From assembly GCF_004006015.1 (NCBI RefSeq), contig NZ_CP034766.1, forward strand, positions 620,001 to 684,000: DNA of 64,000 nt, read 5' to 3'. Numbering within the stretch: position 1 is the stretch's first letter; every line of letters begins with the position of its first letter. Source of the stretch: Rhodococcus sp. X156 (GTDB lineage Bacteria; Actinomycetota; Actinomycetes; Mycobacteriales; Mycobacteriaceae). The notes below the pieces were generated by a model. The model was not told the origin of the DNA, made no database searches, and saw nothing but the letters and a program-made list of their open reading frames with translations. Shown one piece after another: positions 36,437 to 45,040 of this stretch. The translations under genes were made by a program, and so were the position numbers.

Positions 36437-37205
36437 CCCCACCAGCTGGCGGCTCACCCCGCACGAGCTGCTGACGCTGTGGCCCGTCACCGGGGTGGCC
36501 CGCTTCCCGTTCCCGCTGCAGGTCCGCGACACCACGCCCACCCTCAACGAGCGCGACCTGGCGATGCGGCACGCCACCGCCCGCCTGCAGCACGGCGGCC
36601 TGATCCGCGACGGCCGCGTGGACGCCGACCTCGAGGCGGCGCTGCGCATCCTGGCCGCGGCCCGGCTGTGGTGCACCGCCTTCGGCTTCCACGGCACCCG
36701 CACCGACGGCCCCAGCGACCTGGTGCGCATCCGCGCCGCGCACGCCGGCCGTGCCGGGGTGCTGGCGGTGCAGCTGCCCGGGCCGCAGGACGACGTCGGC
36801 GGCGACGTGCTGCTGCGCACCGTGCCCAACGCGGCGCTGGCGGAGTCGGTGGTCGGGGCACTGCCGCCGGCACCCCCGGGGCGGGAGCGCCCGGCCACCA
36901 CGGCGACCGGGCCGCACGGCGCAGAAACCGCCGTGCGCAGCGCCGAGCAGCGTGAGGACCGGCGCTTCCGCGAGCTGGTGGCGGGGCCGTTCACCAGCGC
37001 CGGCCAGCTCAGCGTCACCGCACTGGCCGGCGACGGGCACGAGCACACCCGCAACACGCTGCGCTGGTTCGACCGCGAGGACGACGGCCGCTACCTGGCC
37101 GACCACACCGCCCCGGCCACCGTGCGCCCGGCCGACGCGGTCACCCTCACCGCCGCGCTGCAGTCCCAGCTCACCCGGTGCGCGGCGGTGCTCAGCTACC
37201 GCTGA
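36429..37205 (+). CDS. EspG-family ESX secretion chaperone
   Basis: A 258-residue protein of the EspG fold that binds the tip of PE/PPE-type substrates in the cytosol and delivers them to the ESX translocon. Seen: LTPHELLTLWPVTG, WFDREDDGRY-like C-terminal block, and the alternating helix/sheet pattern of EspG. The start is GTG 36429, which overlaps the stop of the PPE gene by eight bases, so the two are translationally coupled. The 3' end overlaps the convergent acyltransferase gene by 10 bases. Confidence 0.85.
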   Translation: MSSPTSWRLTPHELLTLWPVTGVARFPFPLQVRDTTPTLNERDLAMRHATARLQHGGLIRDGRVDADLEAALRILAAARLWCTAFGFHGTRTDGPSDLVRIRAAHAGRAGVLAVQLPGPQDDVGGDVLLRTVPNAALAESVVGALPPAPPGRERPATTATGPHGAETAVRSAEQREDRRFRELVAGPFTSAGQLSVTALAGDGHEHTRNTLRWFDREDDGRYLADHTAPATVRPADAVTLTAALQSQLTRCAAVLSYR

Positions 37206-38278
37206 ACGGGCTTCGGCGCCCGGGGCCGCTCGCCCAGCAGCACCAGCAGCAGCCACGCCCACCGCCGTTCCAGCACGCGCTGGAACAGGATCGGGCCACC
37301 CACGCCCACCAGCAGCCCCAGCCCGAACACCACCACGTGGTTGTCCACCCCGGCGAGGTAGAGCACCGTGTCCGACACCGACAGCCCGAACACGTGCAGC
37401 AGGTACACCGCGAAGGAGAACCCGCCGATCCAGGCCAGCAGCCGGGAGCTGAGGTACTGGCGCGCGGAGTACACCAGCACCACCCCCAGGGCGCCGACGA
37501 TGACGCTCAGCGTCCGGCGGGTGAGCTCCGACGGCGACCAGACGTCCTCCAGCAGCAGCCACTTGGCGCCGTAGGCGGCCACGAACATCGCGCTCACCAC
37601 CGCTGCGTCCCAGCCGCGCGCGTCCAGGCGGCCATGGCGCTGCATCCCGTAGCCGAGCAGGAAGAACGGCAGCAGCCGCAGCGCACCGTTGATGCTGAAC
37701 ACGTCCGCCTCGGGCGGCAGGTTGACCACCACGAACGTCACCATGGCCGCGAGCGTGGCCAGCTGCCAGCGCCGCACCGAGGCGAGCAGCCCGAACAGGT
37801 CCAGCACCGCCACCACCAGGAACACCAGGAAGATCGCCTGCAGGAACCACAGGTGCTTGAAGCCGTAGGCGAACACCCGCCAGTAGTCGTCCAGCGCCGG
37901 TGTCCAGTTGGTCCAGGGCACCAGGAACAGCAGCGCGAACAGCACCGTCCCCACGCTCAGCAGGGGCAGCAGCAGCCGCCGGCTCTTGCCGCGCACCATC
38001 CGCCGGTAGTCCTGCACCGTGTGCACCGGGCGCAGCGCGTAGACCAGGCCGGAGAGGAGGGTGAACAGCGGCATTCGGATGTCTTCCAGGCCCACGGTGA
38101 AGTAGTGCCACAGCGAGCCGGCGTCCACCTGCATGCCCTGCTCGGCGTGGCCGCCGACGATGTGCCCGGAGACCATGAGGACCACCGCGAGCCCGCGCAG
38201 CGACTGGATGGCGAGATCCTTGCGTGCGCGGTCGAGGGCGTGGCGGGTGTCCGCCGCACTGCCGCTCGAGTCGATCAC
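37196..38278 (-). CDS. Acyltransferase-3 family membrane protein
   Basis: A 360-residue integral membrane protein with about ten hydrophobic segments. Seen: the N-terminal catalytic-region His in VSGHIVGG, ARKDLAIQSLRGLAVVL and the R/K-rich loop typical of the acyltransferase-3 (OafA/NodX-like) family, which O-acylates sugars, peptidoglycan or antibiotics at the membrane. Start GTG 38278. The substrate is not evident; given the polysaccharide locus downstream, a cell-envelope glycan is possible but not shown. Convergent with EspG. Confidence 0.88.
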   Translation of the reverse strand: MIDSSGSAADTRHALDRARKDLAIQSLRGLAVVLMVSGHIVGGHAEQGMQVDAGSLWHYFTVGLEDIRMPLFTLLSGLVYALRPVHTVQDYRRMVRGKSRRLLLPLLSVGTVLFALLFLVPWTNWTPALDDYWRVFAYGFKHLWFLQAIFLVFLVVAVLDLFGLLASVRRWQLATLAAMVTFVVVNLPPEADVFSINGALRLLPFFLLGYGMQRHGRLDARGWDAAVVSAMFVAAYGAKWLLLEDVWSPSELTRRTLSVIVGALGVVLVYSARQYLSSRLLAWIGGFSFAVYLLHVFGLSVSDTVLYLAGVDNHVVVFGLGLLVGVGGPILFQRVLERRWAWLLLVLLGERPRAPKPVQR

Positions 38279-38337
38279 GGCAAGTCAGGTTACCGCCCGG
38301 TACCCGACGTCGGCCCGGTCACCGCAGCGCGGAGCGG

Positions 38338-39141
38338 TCAGCCCCCCACGAGGTTCTTGTGCTGCGGGCAGATCGCCAGCACTGAGGCGGTGATCACCGT
38401 GCGCGCGTCGTCGGCGTTGTAGTCGAAGGAGCCGGAGATGCCGTTGGCGATGGTCTCGTAGTCGGTGCCGGCGGAGAGCTGGCCGCACACCTGGTGACCC
38501 AGCGCCTGCGTCACCTGCTCGGCCACCCCGCCACCGATGCCCACGGCCAGCGGGACGGTGAAGTCGGCCAGCTGGGACAGGAACGCCTGGTTCACCGTGG
38601 CGCTGGCGGCGCTGGCGGCCGCGGTGTCGTAGGTGGCCAGCACCAGCTCGCCCTTGGTGCAGCGGGTCACGGCCACGCCGGCAGCGGCCGAGGCGCACTG
38701 CCAGCCCTGCACGGTGCGGGTGCCGCCACCCTGGGCGGTGTAGGCGTCGAGCACCCCGGCGGCGTCCGCGCAGCCGACGGCGCTGGTGCCGTTGCCCGAG
38801 CGGGTGAGCACCTGCAGGCCCTGCACCGGCGGGCAGGCCTGGTCCTTGACGGCCACCGGGGTAGTGGCGGTGGGGGCGACCAGCGGCGGCGTGGTGGGGC
38901 GGGCGGCCGTCGGCGACGGGGTGGCCACGGGTGGCTGCGTGCGCGAGGCCGTGGTGGTGGGGGCTGCGGTGCTGGTGGGCGCGGCGAGGGTGGTGGTGGT
39001 GGTGGGCTCGGCCGTGGTGGTGCTGGGCAGGGCGGTGCTGGACTGCGCGTCGGGGGCGGCGGAGCCGTCACCGCAGGCGGCCAGCAGCAACGCCGCAGGC
39101 ACAACCATCGTGCGTGCCAACGCCATTCCGAGCTTGCCCAT
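38338..39141 (-). CDS. DUF732-type lipoprotein
   Basis: A 267-residue exported lipoprotein. Seen: signal with lipobox LLAAC (Cys23), a Pro/Thr/Ser-rich linker (about 30-90), and two Cys-containing modules; the C-terminal one (about 195-262) matches the DUF732 pattern with VCGQL and ICPQHK. ATG 39141. It sits 59 bases upstream of the acyltransferase start on the same strand, so cotranscription is possible. DUF732 proteins are common secreted proteins of mycobacteria and relatives with no known function. Confidence 0.82.
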   Translation of the reverse strand: MGKLGMALARTMVVPAALLLAACGDGSAAPDAQSSTALPSTTTAEPTTTTTLAAPTSTAAPTTTASRTQPPVATPSPTAARPTTPPLVAPTATTPVAVKDQACPPVQGLQVLTRSGNGTSAVGCADAAGVLDAYTAQGGGTRTVQGWQCASAAAGVAVTRCTKGELVLATYDTAAASAASATVNQAFLSQLADFTVPLAVGIGGGVAEQVTQALGHQVCGQLSAGTDYETIANGISGSFDYNADDARTVITASVLAICPQHKNLVGG

Positions 39142-39257
39142 GTGTGGTCCCTTCGCTGCCTACCGAGAGTCATGAGGATGCCATCCGCCGCGCGGCGGCC
39201 CTACCCCCGTCCGTGATAGGCAGGAACGAGCACACCTCAGCGACGCAAGGAGCCCCC

Positions 39258-40727
39258 GTGTCCGGTCTCAGTCAGCGCGAACAGCAGCTCATCGACTCGC
39301 TGCCCACCAAGCTGTGGATCGGCGGTGCGCAGGTGGACGCGCAGGGCGGCGCCACCTTCGCGGTGGACGACCCCTCCACCGGGGAGACGCTGACCGAGGT
39401 TGCCGACGCGAGCCCGGAGGACGCCGTCATGGCGCTGGACGCCGCCTGCGCCGTGCAGCAGGAGTGGGCGGCCACGCCGTCGCGGGAGCGCGGGGAGATC
39501 CTGCGCAGGGCGTGGGAGCTGGTGGTGGCCCGCACCGACGACCTCTCCCTGCTGATGACGCTGGAGATGGGCAAGGCGCTGTCGGAGAGCAAGGCGGAGC
39601 TGACCTACGGCTCGGAGTTCCTGCGCTGGTACGCCGAGGAGGCGGTGCGGGTGAACGGCCGCTACACCCACTCCCCGGCCGGCACGGGCCGCATCCTGGT
39701 GACCAAGCAGCCGGTGGGGCCGTGCCTGGCCATCACCCCGTGGAACTTCCCGCTGGCCATGGGCACCCGCAAGATCGGCCCGGCCTTTGCCGCCGGCTGC
39801 ACCATGATCGTCAAGCCGGCCAGCGCCACCCCGCTGACCATGCTGCTGCTGGGGGAGATCCTGGCCGAGGCGGGTGTGCCGCGGGGGGTGTTCTCGGTGC
39901 TGCCCAGCTCACGCTCCAGCGAGGTCACCGCGCCGCTGCTCACCGACCCGCGGCTGCGCAAGCTCACCTTCACCGGCTCCACCGGGGTGGGGCGCACGCT
40001 GATCGAGAAGTCCTCCAAGCACCTGCTGCGCACGTCCATGGAGCTGGGCGGCAACGCGCCCTTCGTGGTGTTCGACGACGCCGACGTGGACGCGGCGGTG
40101 GAGGGCGCGATGCTGGCGAAGATCCGCAACGGCGGCGAGGCGTGCACCGCGGCCAACCGGTTCCACGTGGCCAACGCGGTGCGCGAGGAGTTCACCACCA
40201 AGCTGGTGGCCAAGATGCAGGCACTGAAGGTGGGCCGCGGCACCGAGGACGACACCGACGTGGGTCCGCTGATCAACCAGGACCAGGTGGACACCGTCAC
40301 CGAGCTGGTGCAGGACGCGGTGGACAAGGGCGCCAAGGTCCTGTGTGGAGGATCAGCGCCGGAGGGCAAGGGCACGTACTACACCCCGACGGTGCTGGGC
40401 GACGTGCCCGCTGATGCGCGCATCCTGGCTGAGGAGGTGTTCGGCCCGGTGGCGCCGATCACCGGCTTCGACACCGAGGAGGAGGGCATCGCGCTGGCCA
40501 ACAACACCGAGTACGGCCTGTGCGCCTACATCTACACCCAGGGCCTGGACCGGGGGCTGCGGGTGGCCGAGGCGCTGGAGAGCGGCATCGTGGGCATCAA
40601 CCGCGGCGTGGTGTCGGACGTGGCCGGCCCGTTCGGCGGCATCAAGGAGTCGGGCTTTGGCCGCGAGGGCGGCAGCGAGGGCATCCACGAGTACCTGGAG
40701 ACCAAGTACGTCGCGCTGACCAGCTGA
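39258..40727 (+). CDS. gabD: Succinate-semialdehyde dehydrogenase (NAD(P)+)
   Basis: A 489-residue aldehyde dehydrogenase. Seen: the catalytic Glu in SMELGGNAP (E262) and the catalytic Cys in GGEACTAANR (C296), plus the NAD(P) motif FTGSTGVG. The wider sequence resembles the succinate-semialdehyde dehydrogenase group (GabD), which oxidises succinic semialdehyde to succinate; other aldehyde substrates cannot be excluded. The start is GTG 39258, with AAGGAG upstream. Followed by a strong hairpin. Confidence 0.9.
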   Translation: MSGLSQREQQLIDSLPTKLWIGGAQVDAQGGATFAVDDPSTGETLTEVADASPEDAVMALDAACAVQQEWAATPSRERGEILRRAWELVVARTDDLSLLMTLEMGKALSESKAELTYGSEFLRWYAEEAVRVNGRYTHSPAGTGRILVTKQPVGPCLAITPWNFPLAMGTRKIGPAFAAGCTMIVKPASATPLTMLLLGEILAEAGVPRGVFSVLPSSRSSEVTAPLLTDPRLRKLTFTGSTGVGRTLIEKSSKHLLRTSMELGGNAPFVVFDDADVDAAVEGAMLAKIRNGGEACTAANRFHVANAVREEFTTKLVAKMQALKVGRGTEDDTDVGPLINQDQVDTVTELVQDAVDKGAKVLCGGSAPEGKGTYYTPTVLGDVPADARILAEEVFGPVAPITGFDTEEEGIALANNTEYGLCAYIYTQGLDRGLRVAEALESGIVGINRGVVSDVAGPFGGIKESGFGREGGSEGIHEYLETKYVALTS

Positions 40728-40746
40728 GCAGGGTCCAGGTGCCGAG

Positions 40747-40777
40747 GAGGGTGCCGTCCACCGTGGACGGCACCCTC
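40747..40777 (+). terminator. Transcription terminator hairpin
   Basis: A perfect 14-base-pair stem (GAGGGTGCCGTCCA / TGGACGGCACCCTC) with a 3-base CCG loop lies 20 bases after the aldehyde dehydrogenase stop. There is no U tract, as is common in this group. Only this gene ends nearby, so it is the most likely terminator of the gabD-like gene. Confidence 0.85.
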
Positions 40778-40825
40778 GGTCGGCCGGCGAGACGGTGACG
40801 CCGAGCGACTTCTCCCTCGCCTAGG

Positions 40826-40847
40826 TGACGTGATCCCTGTCACGTCA
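40826..40847. promoter_or_regulatory. CRP/FNR-type operator palindrome
   Basis: TGACGTGA-TCCCTG-TCACGTCA is a perfect 8-base inverted repeat with a 6-base spacer; its inner part is GTGA-N6-TCAC, the arrangement bound by CRP/FNR-family regulators. It lies between the gabD-like terminator and the polysaccharide locus, about 370 bases before its first possible coding start. The regulator itself is not in the window. Confidence 0.6.
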
Positions 40848-41193
40848 AGAAGATCATCACTGAGATGCCGAGAGTGCAGTCGGTGGGCAAGGCTTTGATC
40901 CTGGCGCGCATCGTCAAAAGTTGCAGGACGCGGGTCCACCTGGGACGACTCGCCGAGAGGTGAACAATTCACGGCGGCTTCACCTCGGAGTTGTGTCCAC
41001 AAAGGTATTTGATCGCCGCAACGGATTCAGGCGGGTGAGCACATCTGCCCCCGTTTCGGTGAATTCGTCCCGGTCGGAGGGGGATTGATCCCAGACGCCG
41101 TACGGTCTACCGTCGTTACTGACGGTCACGTTGGTTTACGTTCAGTTTCAACGTTTCGTGCGTGCAGGTGACTTCAGAAAGAAGTTGAGTCTC
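40848..41193. promoter_or_regulatory. Long leader/control region of the polysaccharide locus
   Basis: A 346-base stretch with no confident gene. It is less GC-rich than the flanking genes, as expected of a promoter region, and includes an AT-richer part around 41100-41160 (GTTTACGTTCAGTTTCAACG) that may hold the promoter of the surface-polysaccharide operon. Confidence 0.45.
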
Positions 41194-41409
41194 ATGAGGA
41201 GCGACGCGATTCCTGAGTGGTCAAGTGCCCCAGTAGAGTTGCCTACTCGGGGGAGCGATCAGGGGGAACTGCGCTCGCCGGCCGACCGCCTGACGGCGCT
41301 GCTCGGCCCGCACTCGGAGGGGAACGCCGCACACATGAAGACCGGTTCGACGCCCAGCGCCACTGCGCACCTGCTCGGCGCACCATCGTCCCACCGCGGG
41401 CAGCAGTGA
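41194..41409 (+). CDS. Possible leader peptide of the polysaccharide operon
   Basis: A 71-residue reading frame starting at ATG 41194 after AGAAAGAAG, soluble and without a recognised domain. Its TGA overlaps the GTG start of the dehydratase gene (GTGA), exactly the coupling used by other gene pairs in this window, which is the main argument that it is translated. Codon use is less convincing than in neighbouring genes. It could equally be non-coding leader. Confidence 0.4.
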   Translation: MRSDAIPEWSSAPVELPTRGSDQGELRSPADRLTALLGPHSEGNAAHMKTGSTPSATAHLLGAPSSHRGQQ

Positions 41410-43280
41410 CCGCTACCAGAGAGCGCACCCCGGTGGTGAATCCGCTCGAGACCATGCTGGCTGGCGCGCAACGCGACCGACTGGTCCGGTGGACCTGGGC
41501 CTGCGCGGACGCGCTCCTCTGGGGTGCGGCGATCTTTGTGGCGTGCCTCTTGCGGTTCGACTTCGTCTTCACCGACATCCCGGTGGGCGGTGCTGCCTGG
41601 TTCGCCCTTGTCGCGGTGATCGGGCAGCTGGTCATTGGTGGCCTGATCGGCCCGTACGCGGTGGGGCACCAGCGGGGCTCGTTCGAGGAGATCGTGGACG
41701 TCGCGCGGACCGTTGCCGGGGTCGCTCTTGGACTGTTCGTGTGGGCCATGACCGTCAACCCCGTGATGATTCCCCGCAGCATCCCCATCAGCGCCGGCGC
41801 CCTCGCGCTGATGGCAATGTTCGCCCTGCGCTTCGCGGTGCGGACCCTCAGCACCAGCCGCTACGCCGCCCAGGAGCGGGAGCGCCGGGTGATCCTCTTC
41901 GGTGCTGGGGAAGCGGGCCGCCGGCTGCTGCGGAGCATGCTGCGCGACGGCGACAACTCCTTCATCCCGGTAGCCATGCTGGACGACGACAAGAGCAAGG
42001 CGCGCCTGCGCATCGAGGGCATCCGGGTGCGCGGCACCCGCGACGACCTCGCAGCAGTGGCGGCCAAGTACGAGGCGACCGACCTGGCCATCGCGCTGCC
42101 CAACTCCGACGCTGCGCTGATCCGCGACGTCACGGCCCGGGCCGAGGCGCTGGGGCTGCGCACCATGGTGCTGCCGCCGCTGCGCAAGATCATGGACGGC
42201 CAGCCCACGGCCCACGACCTGCGCGACGTCAACCTGGGAGACTTGTTGGGGCGCAGGCCGATCGAGCTGGACCAGGAGGCGATCGCCGAGCAGATCAGTG
42301 GGCGGACGGTGCTGGTGACCGGGGCGGGTGGCTCCATCGGTTCGGAGCTGTGCCGGCAGATCGCCAAGTTCGGCCCCGCCAAGCTGCTGCTGCTCGACCG
42401 GGACGAGTCGGCGCTGCACGCCACGCAGCTGAGCCTCGCCGGCCACGGGCTGCTGGACGACGACAGCGTGCTGCTGGTGGACATCCGCGACCCCCAGGCG
42501 CTGCGCGCGGTGTTCCAGAGCCAGCGGCCGGAGGTGGTGTTTCACGCCGCGGCGCTCAAGCACCTGCCGCTGCTGGAGCGGTACCCCCTGGAGGCGTGGA
42601 AGTCCAACGTCATCGGCACCCTCAACGTGCTGCAGGCCGCCGATGACGCGGGAGTGGGCACCTTCGTCAACATCTCCACCGACAAGGCGGCCAACCCCAG
42701 CTGCGTCCTCGGCTACAGCAAGCGGGTGGCGGAGCGGCTGACGGCCGACTTCGCCCGGCGCAGCAAGGGCCGCTTTGTCAGCGTGCGCTTTGGCAACGTG
42801 CTCGGCTCGCGTGGCTCCGTGGTGCCGGCCTTCACCGCGCAGATCGAGCGCGGGGGCCCGGTGACGGTGACCCACCCCGACGTCAGGCGCTTCTTCATGC
42901 TCATCCCGGAGGCCTGCCAGCTGGTGCTGGAAGCGGCGGCCCTGGGTTCCGACGGAGAGGTGATGGTGTTGGAGATGGGTGAGCAGGTGAAGATCGTGGA
43001 CGTCGCGCACACGTTGATCCGCATGTCTGGGCGCACCGACGTGGAGGTCAACTTCACCGGGCTGCGGCCGGGGGAGAAGCTGGCCGAGGAGCTGTTCTAC
43101 CCGGGCGAGACCCGGGAGCCGACGGCGCACCCGCTGGTCTCCAGCGTGTCGGTGCCGCTGATCGACGCCGACTGGGTGCGCGAGGTGGTGCAGACCAGCC
43201 ACGACGATGCGGCGGAGTGGATGCGCGAACGCGCCTCCCGCAGCGCGGACTCCACCGACACAGTGTCGGCGGGCCACTGA
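41406..43280 (+). CDS. UDP-GlcNAc-type 4,6-dehydratase, membrane-bound (PglF/WbpM-like)
   Basis: A 624-residue enzyme: four TM helices in the first about 150 residues, a CoA-binding-like domain, and a C-terminal SDR-type dehydratase domain starting near VLVTGAGGSIGSE. The active-site stretch STDKAANPSCVLGYSKR keeps the T-D-K of PglF/WbpM enzymes, with Leu at the position that is Tyr in FlaA1 and Met in PglF. It should convert UDP-GlcNAc (or a relative) into the 4-keto-6-deoxy sugar, the first step of UDP-bacillosamine-type sugars. Start GTG 41406. Its stop shares one base with the aminotransferase start (TGATG). Confidence 0.88.
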   Translation: MTATRERTPVVNPLETMLAGAQRDRLVRWTWACADALLWGAAIFVACLLRFDFVFTDIPVGGAAWFALVAVIGQLVIGGLIGPYAVGHQRGSFEEIVDVARTVAGVALGLFVWAMTVNPVMIPRSIPISAGALALMAMFALRFAVRTLSTSRYAAQERERRVILFGAGEAGRRLLRSMLRDGDNSFIPVAMLDDDKSKARLRIEGIRVRGTRDDLAAVAAKYEATDLAIALPNSDAALIRDVTARAEALGLRTMVLPPLRKIMDGQPTAHDLRDVNLGDLLGRRPIELDQEAIAEQISGRTVLVTGAGGSIGSELCRQIAKFGPAKLLLLDRDESALHATQLSLAGHGLLDDDSVLLVDIRDPQALRAVFQSQRPEVVFHAAALKHLPLLERYPLEAWKSNVIGTLNVLQAADDAGVGTFVNISTDKAANPSCVLGYSKRVAERLTADFARRSKGRFVSVRFGNVLGSRGSVVPAFTAQIERGGPVTVTHPDVRRFFMLIPEACQLVLEAAALGSDGEVMVLEMGEQVKIVDVAHTLIRMSGRTDVEVNFTGLRPGEKLAEELFYPGETREPTAHPLVSSVSVPLIDADWVREVVQTSHDDAAEWMRERASRSADSTDTVSAGH

Positions 43281-44419
43281 TGTCGCGCATCTTCCTGTCC
43301 AAGGCGGACGTCACCGAGGTCGAGGAGCAGTACGTGCTCGACGCGGTGCGCTCTGGCTGGGTGGCACCCCTGGGCCCACACGTCGACGCCTTCGAGGCGG
43401 AGATCGCGGAGCGGGTGGGGGTTGCTGGGGCGCTGGCGCTCGCCTCCGGCACGGCGGCGCTACACCTGGCCCTGCTGGAGCTGGGCGCCAAGCCGGGAAC
43501 CGCCGTGGTGGTGTCGAGCATGACGTTCGCGGCGTCGGCCAACGCCATCGCCTACACCGGCGCATCGCCGGTGTTCGTGGATGCCCAGGCGAGCGACGGC
43601 AACGTCGACCCGCAGCTGCTGATCGATGCGGTGGACACCCTGCAGGCTGAGGGCACCACGGTGGCGGCGGTGATGACCGTCGACCTGTTCGGGCGCTGCG
43701 CCGACTACGACGAGATCGTGGAGGCGCTCGACGCACGGGGCGTTGCGCTGCTGGAGGACGCCGCAGAGGCACTGGGAGCGGTCTACGGCGAGCGCCAGGC
43801 GGGGTCGTTCGGACGGGCGGCGGCACTGTCGTTCAACGGCAACAAGATCATGACCACCTCCGGCGGCGGCATGCTGCTGAGCAACGACCTAGAGCTGCTC
43901 GACCGCTGCCGGTACCTCTCGACGCAGGCGCGGCAGCCCGTGCCGTACTACCAGCACACCGAGATCGGCTACAACTACCGCCTCTCCAACGTGCTGGCGG
44001 CGCTGGGCCGGGCGCAGCTGACGCGCCTGGACGGCATGATCGCTCGCCGCCGCGCCATCCGGCAGCGGTACGTGGACGGGCTGGCGGACATTGCCGGTGT
44101 GCGCTTTCTGGGACGTGACGACCAGCGGGGGGATGCGCAGGACAACTGCTGGCTGACCACCGTGGTGCTCGACCCCGAGGTGGTGGACGTGACCGCGGAC
44201 TCGGTGATCGAGAAGCTGGGCGCCGAGGACATCGAGGCGCGTCACCTGTGGAAGCCGATGCACCTGCAGCCCGTCTTCGCCGACGCGCGCGCGTTCGTCA
44301 ACGGCACCTCCGAGCGCCTCTTCAACCACGGGGTGACGCTGCCGAGCGGATCAGTGCTGACCGACGACGACGTGGCGCGGGTGCTTGCCGCGGCGCGCTC
44401 GGCCCTCGGGCGGGCCTGA
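43280..44419 (+). CDS. DegT/DnrJ/EryC1-family sugar aminotransferase (PglE-like)
   Basis: A 379-residue PLP enzyme of the sugar aminotransferase family. Seen: the PLP-binding Lys in NGNKIMTTSGGG (K189) and the family FAASANAI and EDAAEALGA blocks. It should aminate the 4-keto-6-deoxy sugar made by the upstream dehydratase, giving UDP-4-amino-4,6-dideoxy sugar as in UDP-bacillosamine synthesis. Start ATG 43280, TGATG overlap upstream. Followed three bases later by the priming transferase gene. Its GC is high, like the dehydratase. Confidence 0.9.
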   Translation: MSRIFLSKADVTEVEEQYVLDAVRSGWVAPLGPHVDAFEAEIAERVGVAGALALASGTAALHLALLELGAKPGTAVVVSSMTFAASANAIAYTGASPVFVDAQASDGNVDPQLLIDAVDTLQAEGTTVAAVMTVDLFGRCADYDEIVEALDARGVALLEDAAEALGAVYGERQAGSFGRAAALSFNGNKIMTTSGGGMLLSNDLELLDRCRYLSTQARQPVPYYQHTEIGYNYRLSNVLAALGRAQLTRLDGMIARRRAIRQRYVDGLADIAGVRFLGRDDQRGDAQDNCWLTTVVLDPEVVDVTADSVIEKLGAEDIEARHLWKPMHLQPVFADARAFVNGTSERLFNHGVTLPSGSVLTDDDVARVLAAARSALGRA

Positions 44420-44422
44420 CCT

Positions 44423-45040
44423 GTGCGTCCAGTGAGCGCCAAGCGCGCCTTCGACCTTGCCGTGACGGTGCCGGCCTTCGTGCTGTCACTTCCGGCGCAG
44501 GCCGCAGTGGCCGCCGTGATCGCCGTGAAGCTGGGCCGGCCGGTGCTCTTCACACAGACCCGTCCCGGCCTGCACGGCCGGCCGTTCACCATGGTCAAGT
44601 TCCGCACGATGCTGCCGGTGGACCCTGCTCGTGGCTGGACCGACGATGCATCGCGGATGACACCCCTGGGCCGGCTGCTCCGGGCCACCAGCGTGGACGA
44701 GCTGCCCACGCTGTGGAACATCGTGCGCGGCGACATGTCGCTCGTCGGGCCACGCCCGCTGCTCATGCAGTACCTGGACCGCTACAGCCCGGAGCAGGCC
44801 CGTCGGCACGACGTCCGTCCCGGGTTGACGGGCTTGGCTCAGGTCTCGGGCCGCAATGCGCTGAGCTGGGAAGAGAAGTTCCGACTCGACGTCAAGTATA
44901 TCGCCACCCAATCGTTAGCCCTAGACCTCAAGATTCTGTGGCGCACCGTGCGATCTGTACTCCGTCGTGACGGAATCAGCGCAGACGGTGAAGTCACAAT
45001 GCCTGAATTTCTTGGGATCCTCGGGGGAGGGCGATCGTGA
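44423..45040 (+). CDS. Priming phosphosugar transferase (PglC-like)
   Basis: A 205-residue short-form polyprenyl-phosphate phosphoglycosyltransferase: one N-terminal hydrophobic helix, then KFRTMLPV, the catalytic DE in TSVDELPTLWN, GDMSLVGPRPLL and PGLTGLAQVSGRN. It transfers a sugar phosphate, most likely the bacillosamine-type sugar, to undecaprenyl phosphate to begin repeat-unit synthesis. Start GTG 44423. Inside this gene, near 44,830-44,890, the base composition drops from GC-rich to clearly AT-richer. Its stop overlaps the next glycosyltransferase (GTGA). Confidence 0.92.
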   Translation: MRPVSAKRAFDLAVTVPAFVLSLPAQAAVAAVIAVKLGRPVLFTQTRPGLHGRPFTMVKFRTMLPVDPARGWTDDASRMTPLGRLLRATSVDELPTLWNIVRGDMSLVGPRPLLMQYLDRYSPEQARRHDVRPGLTGLAQVSGRNALSWEEKFRLDVKYIATQSLALDLKILWRTVRSVLRRDGISADGEVTMPEFLGILGGGRS

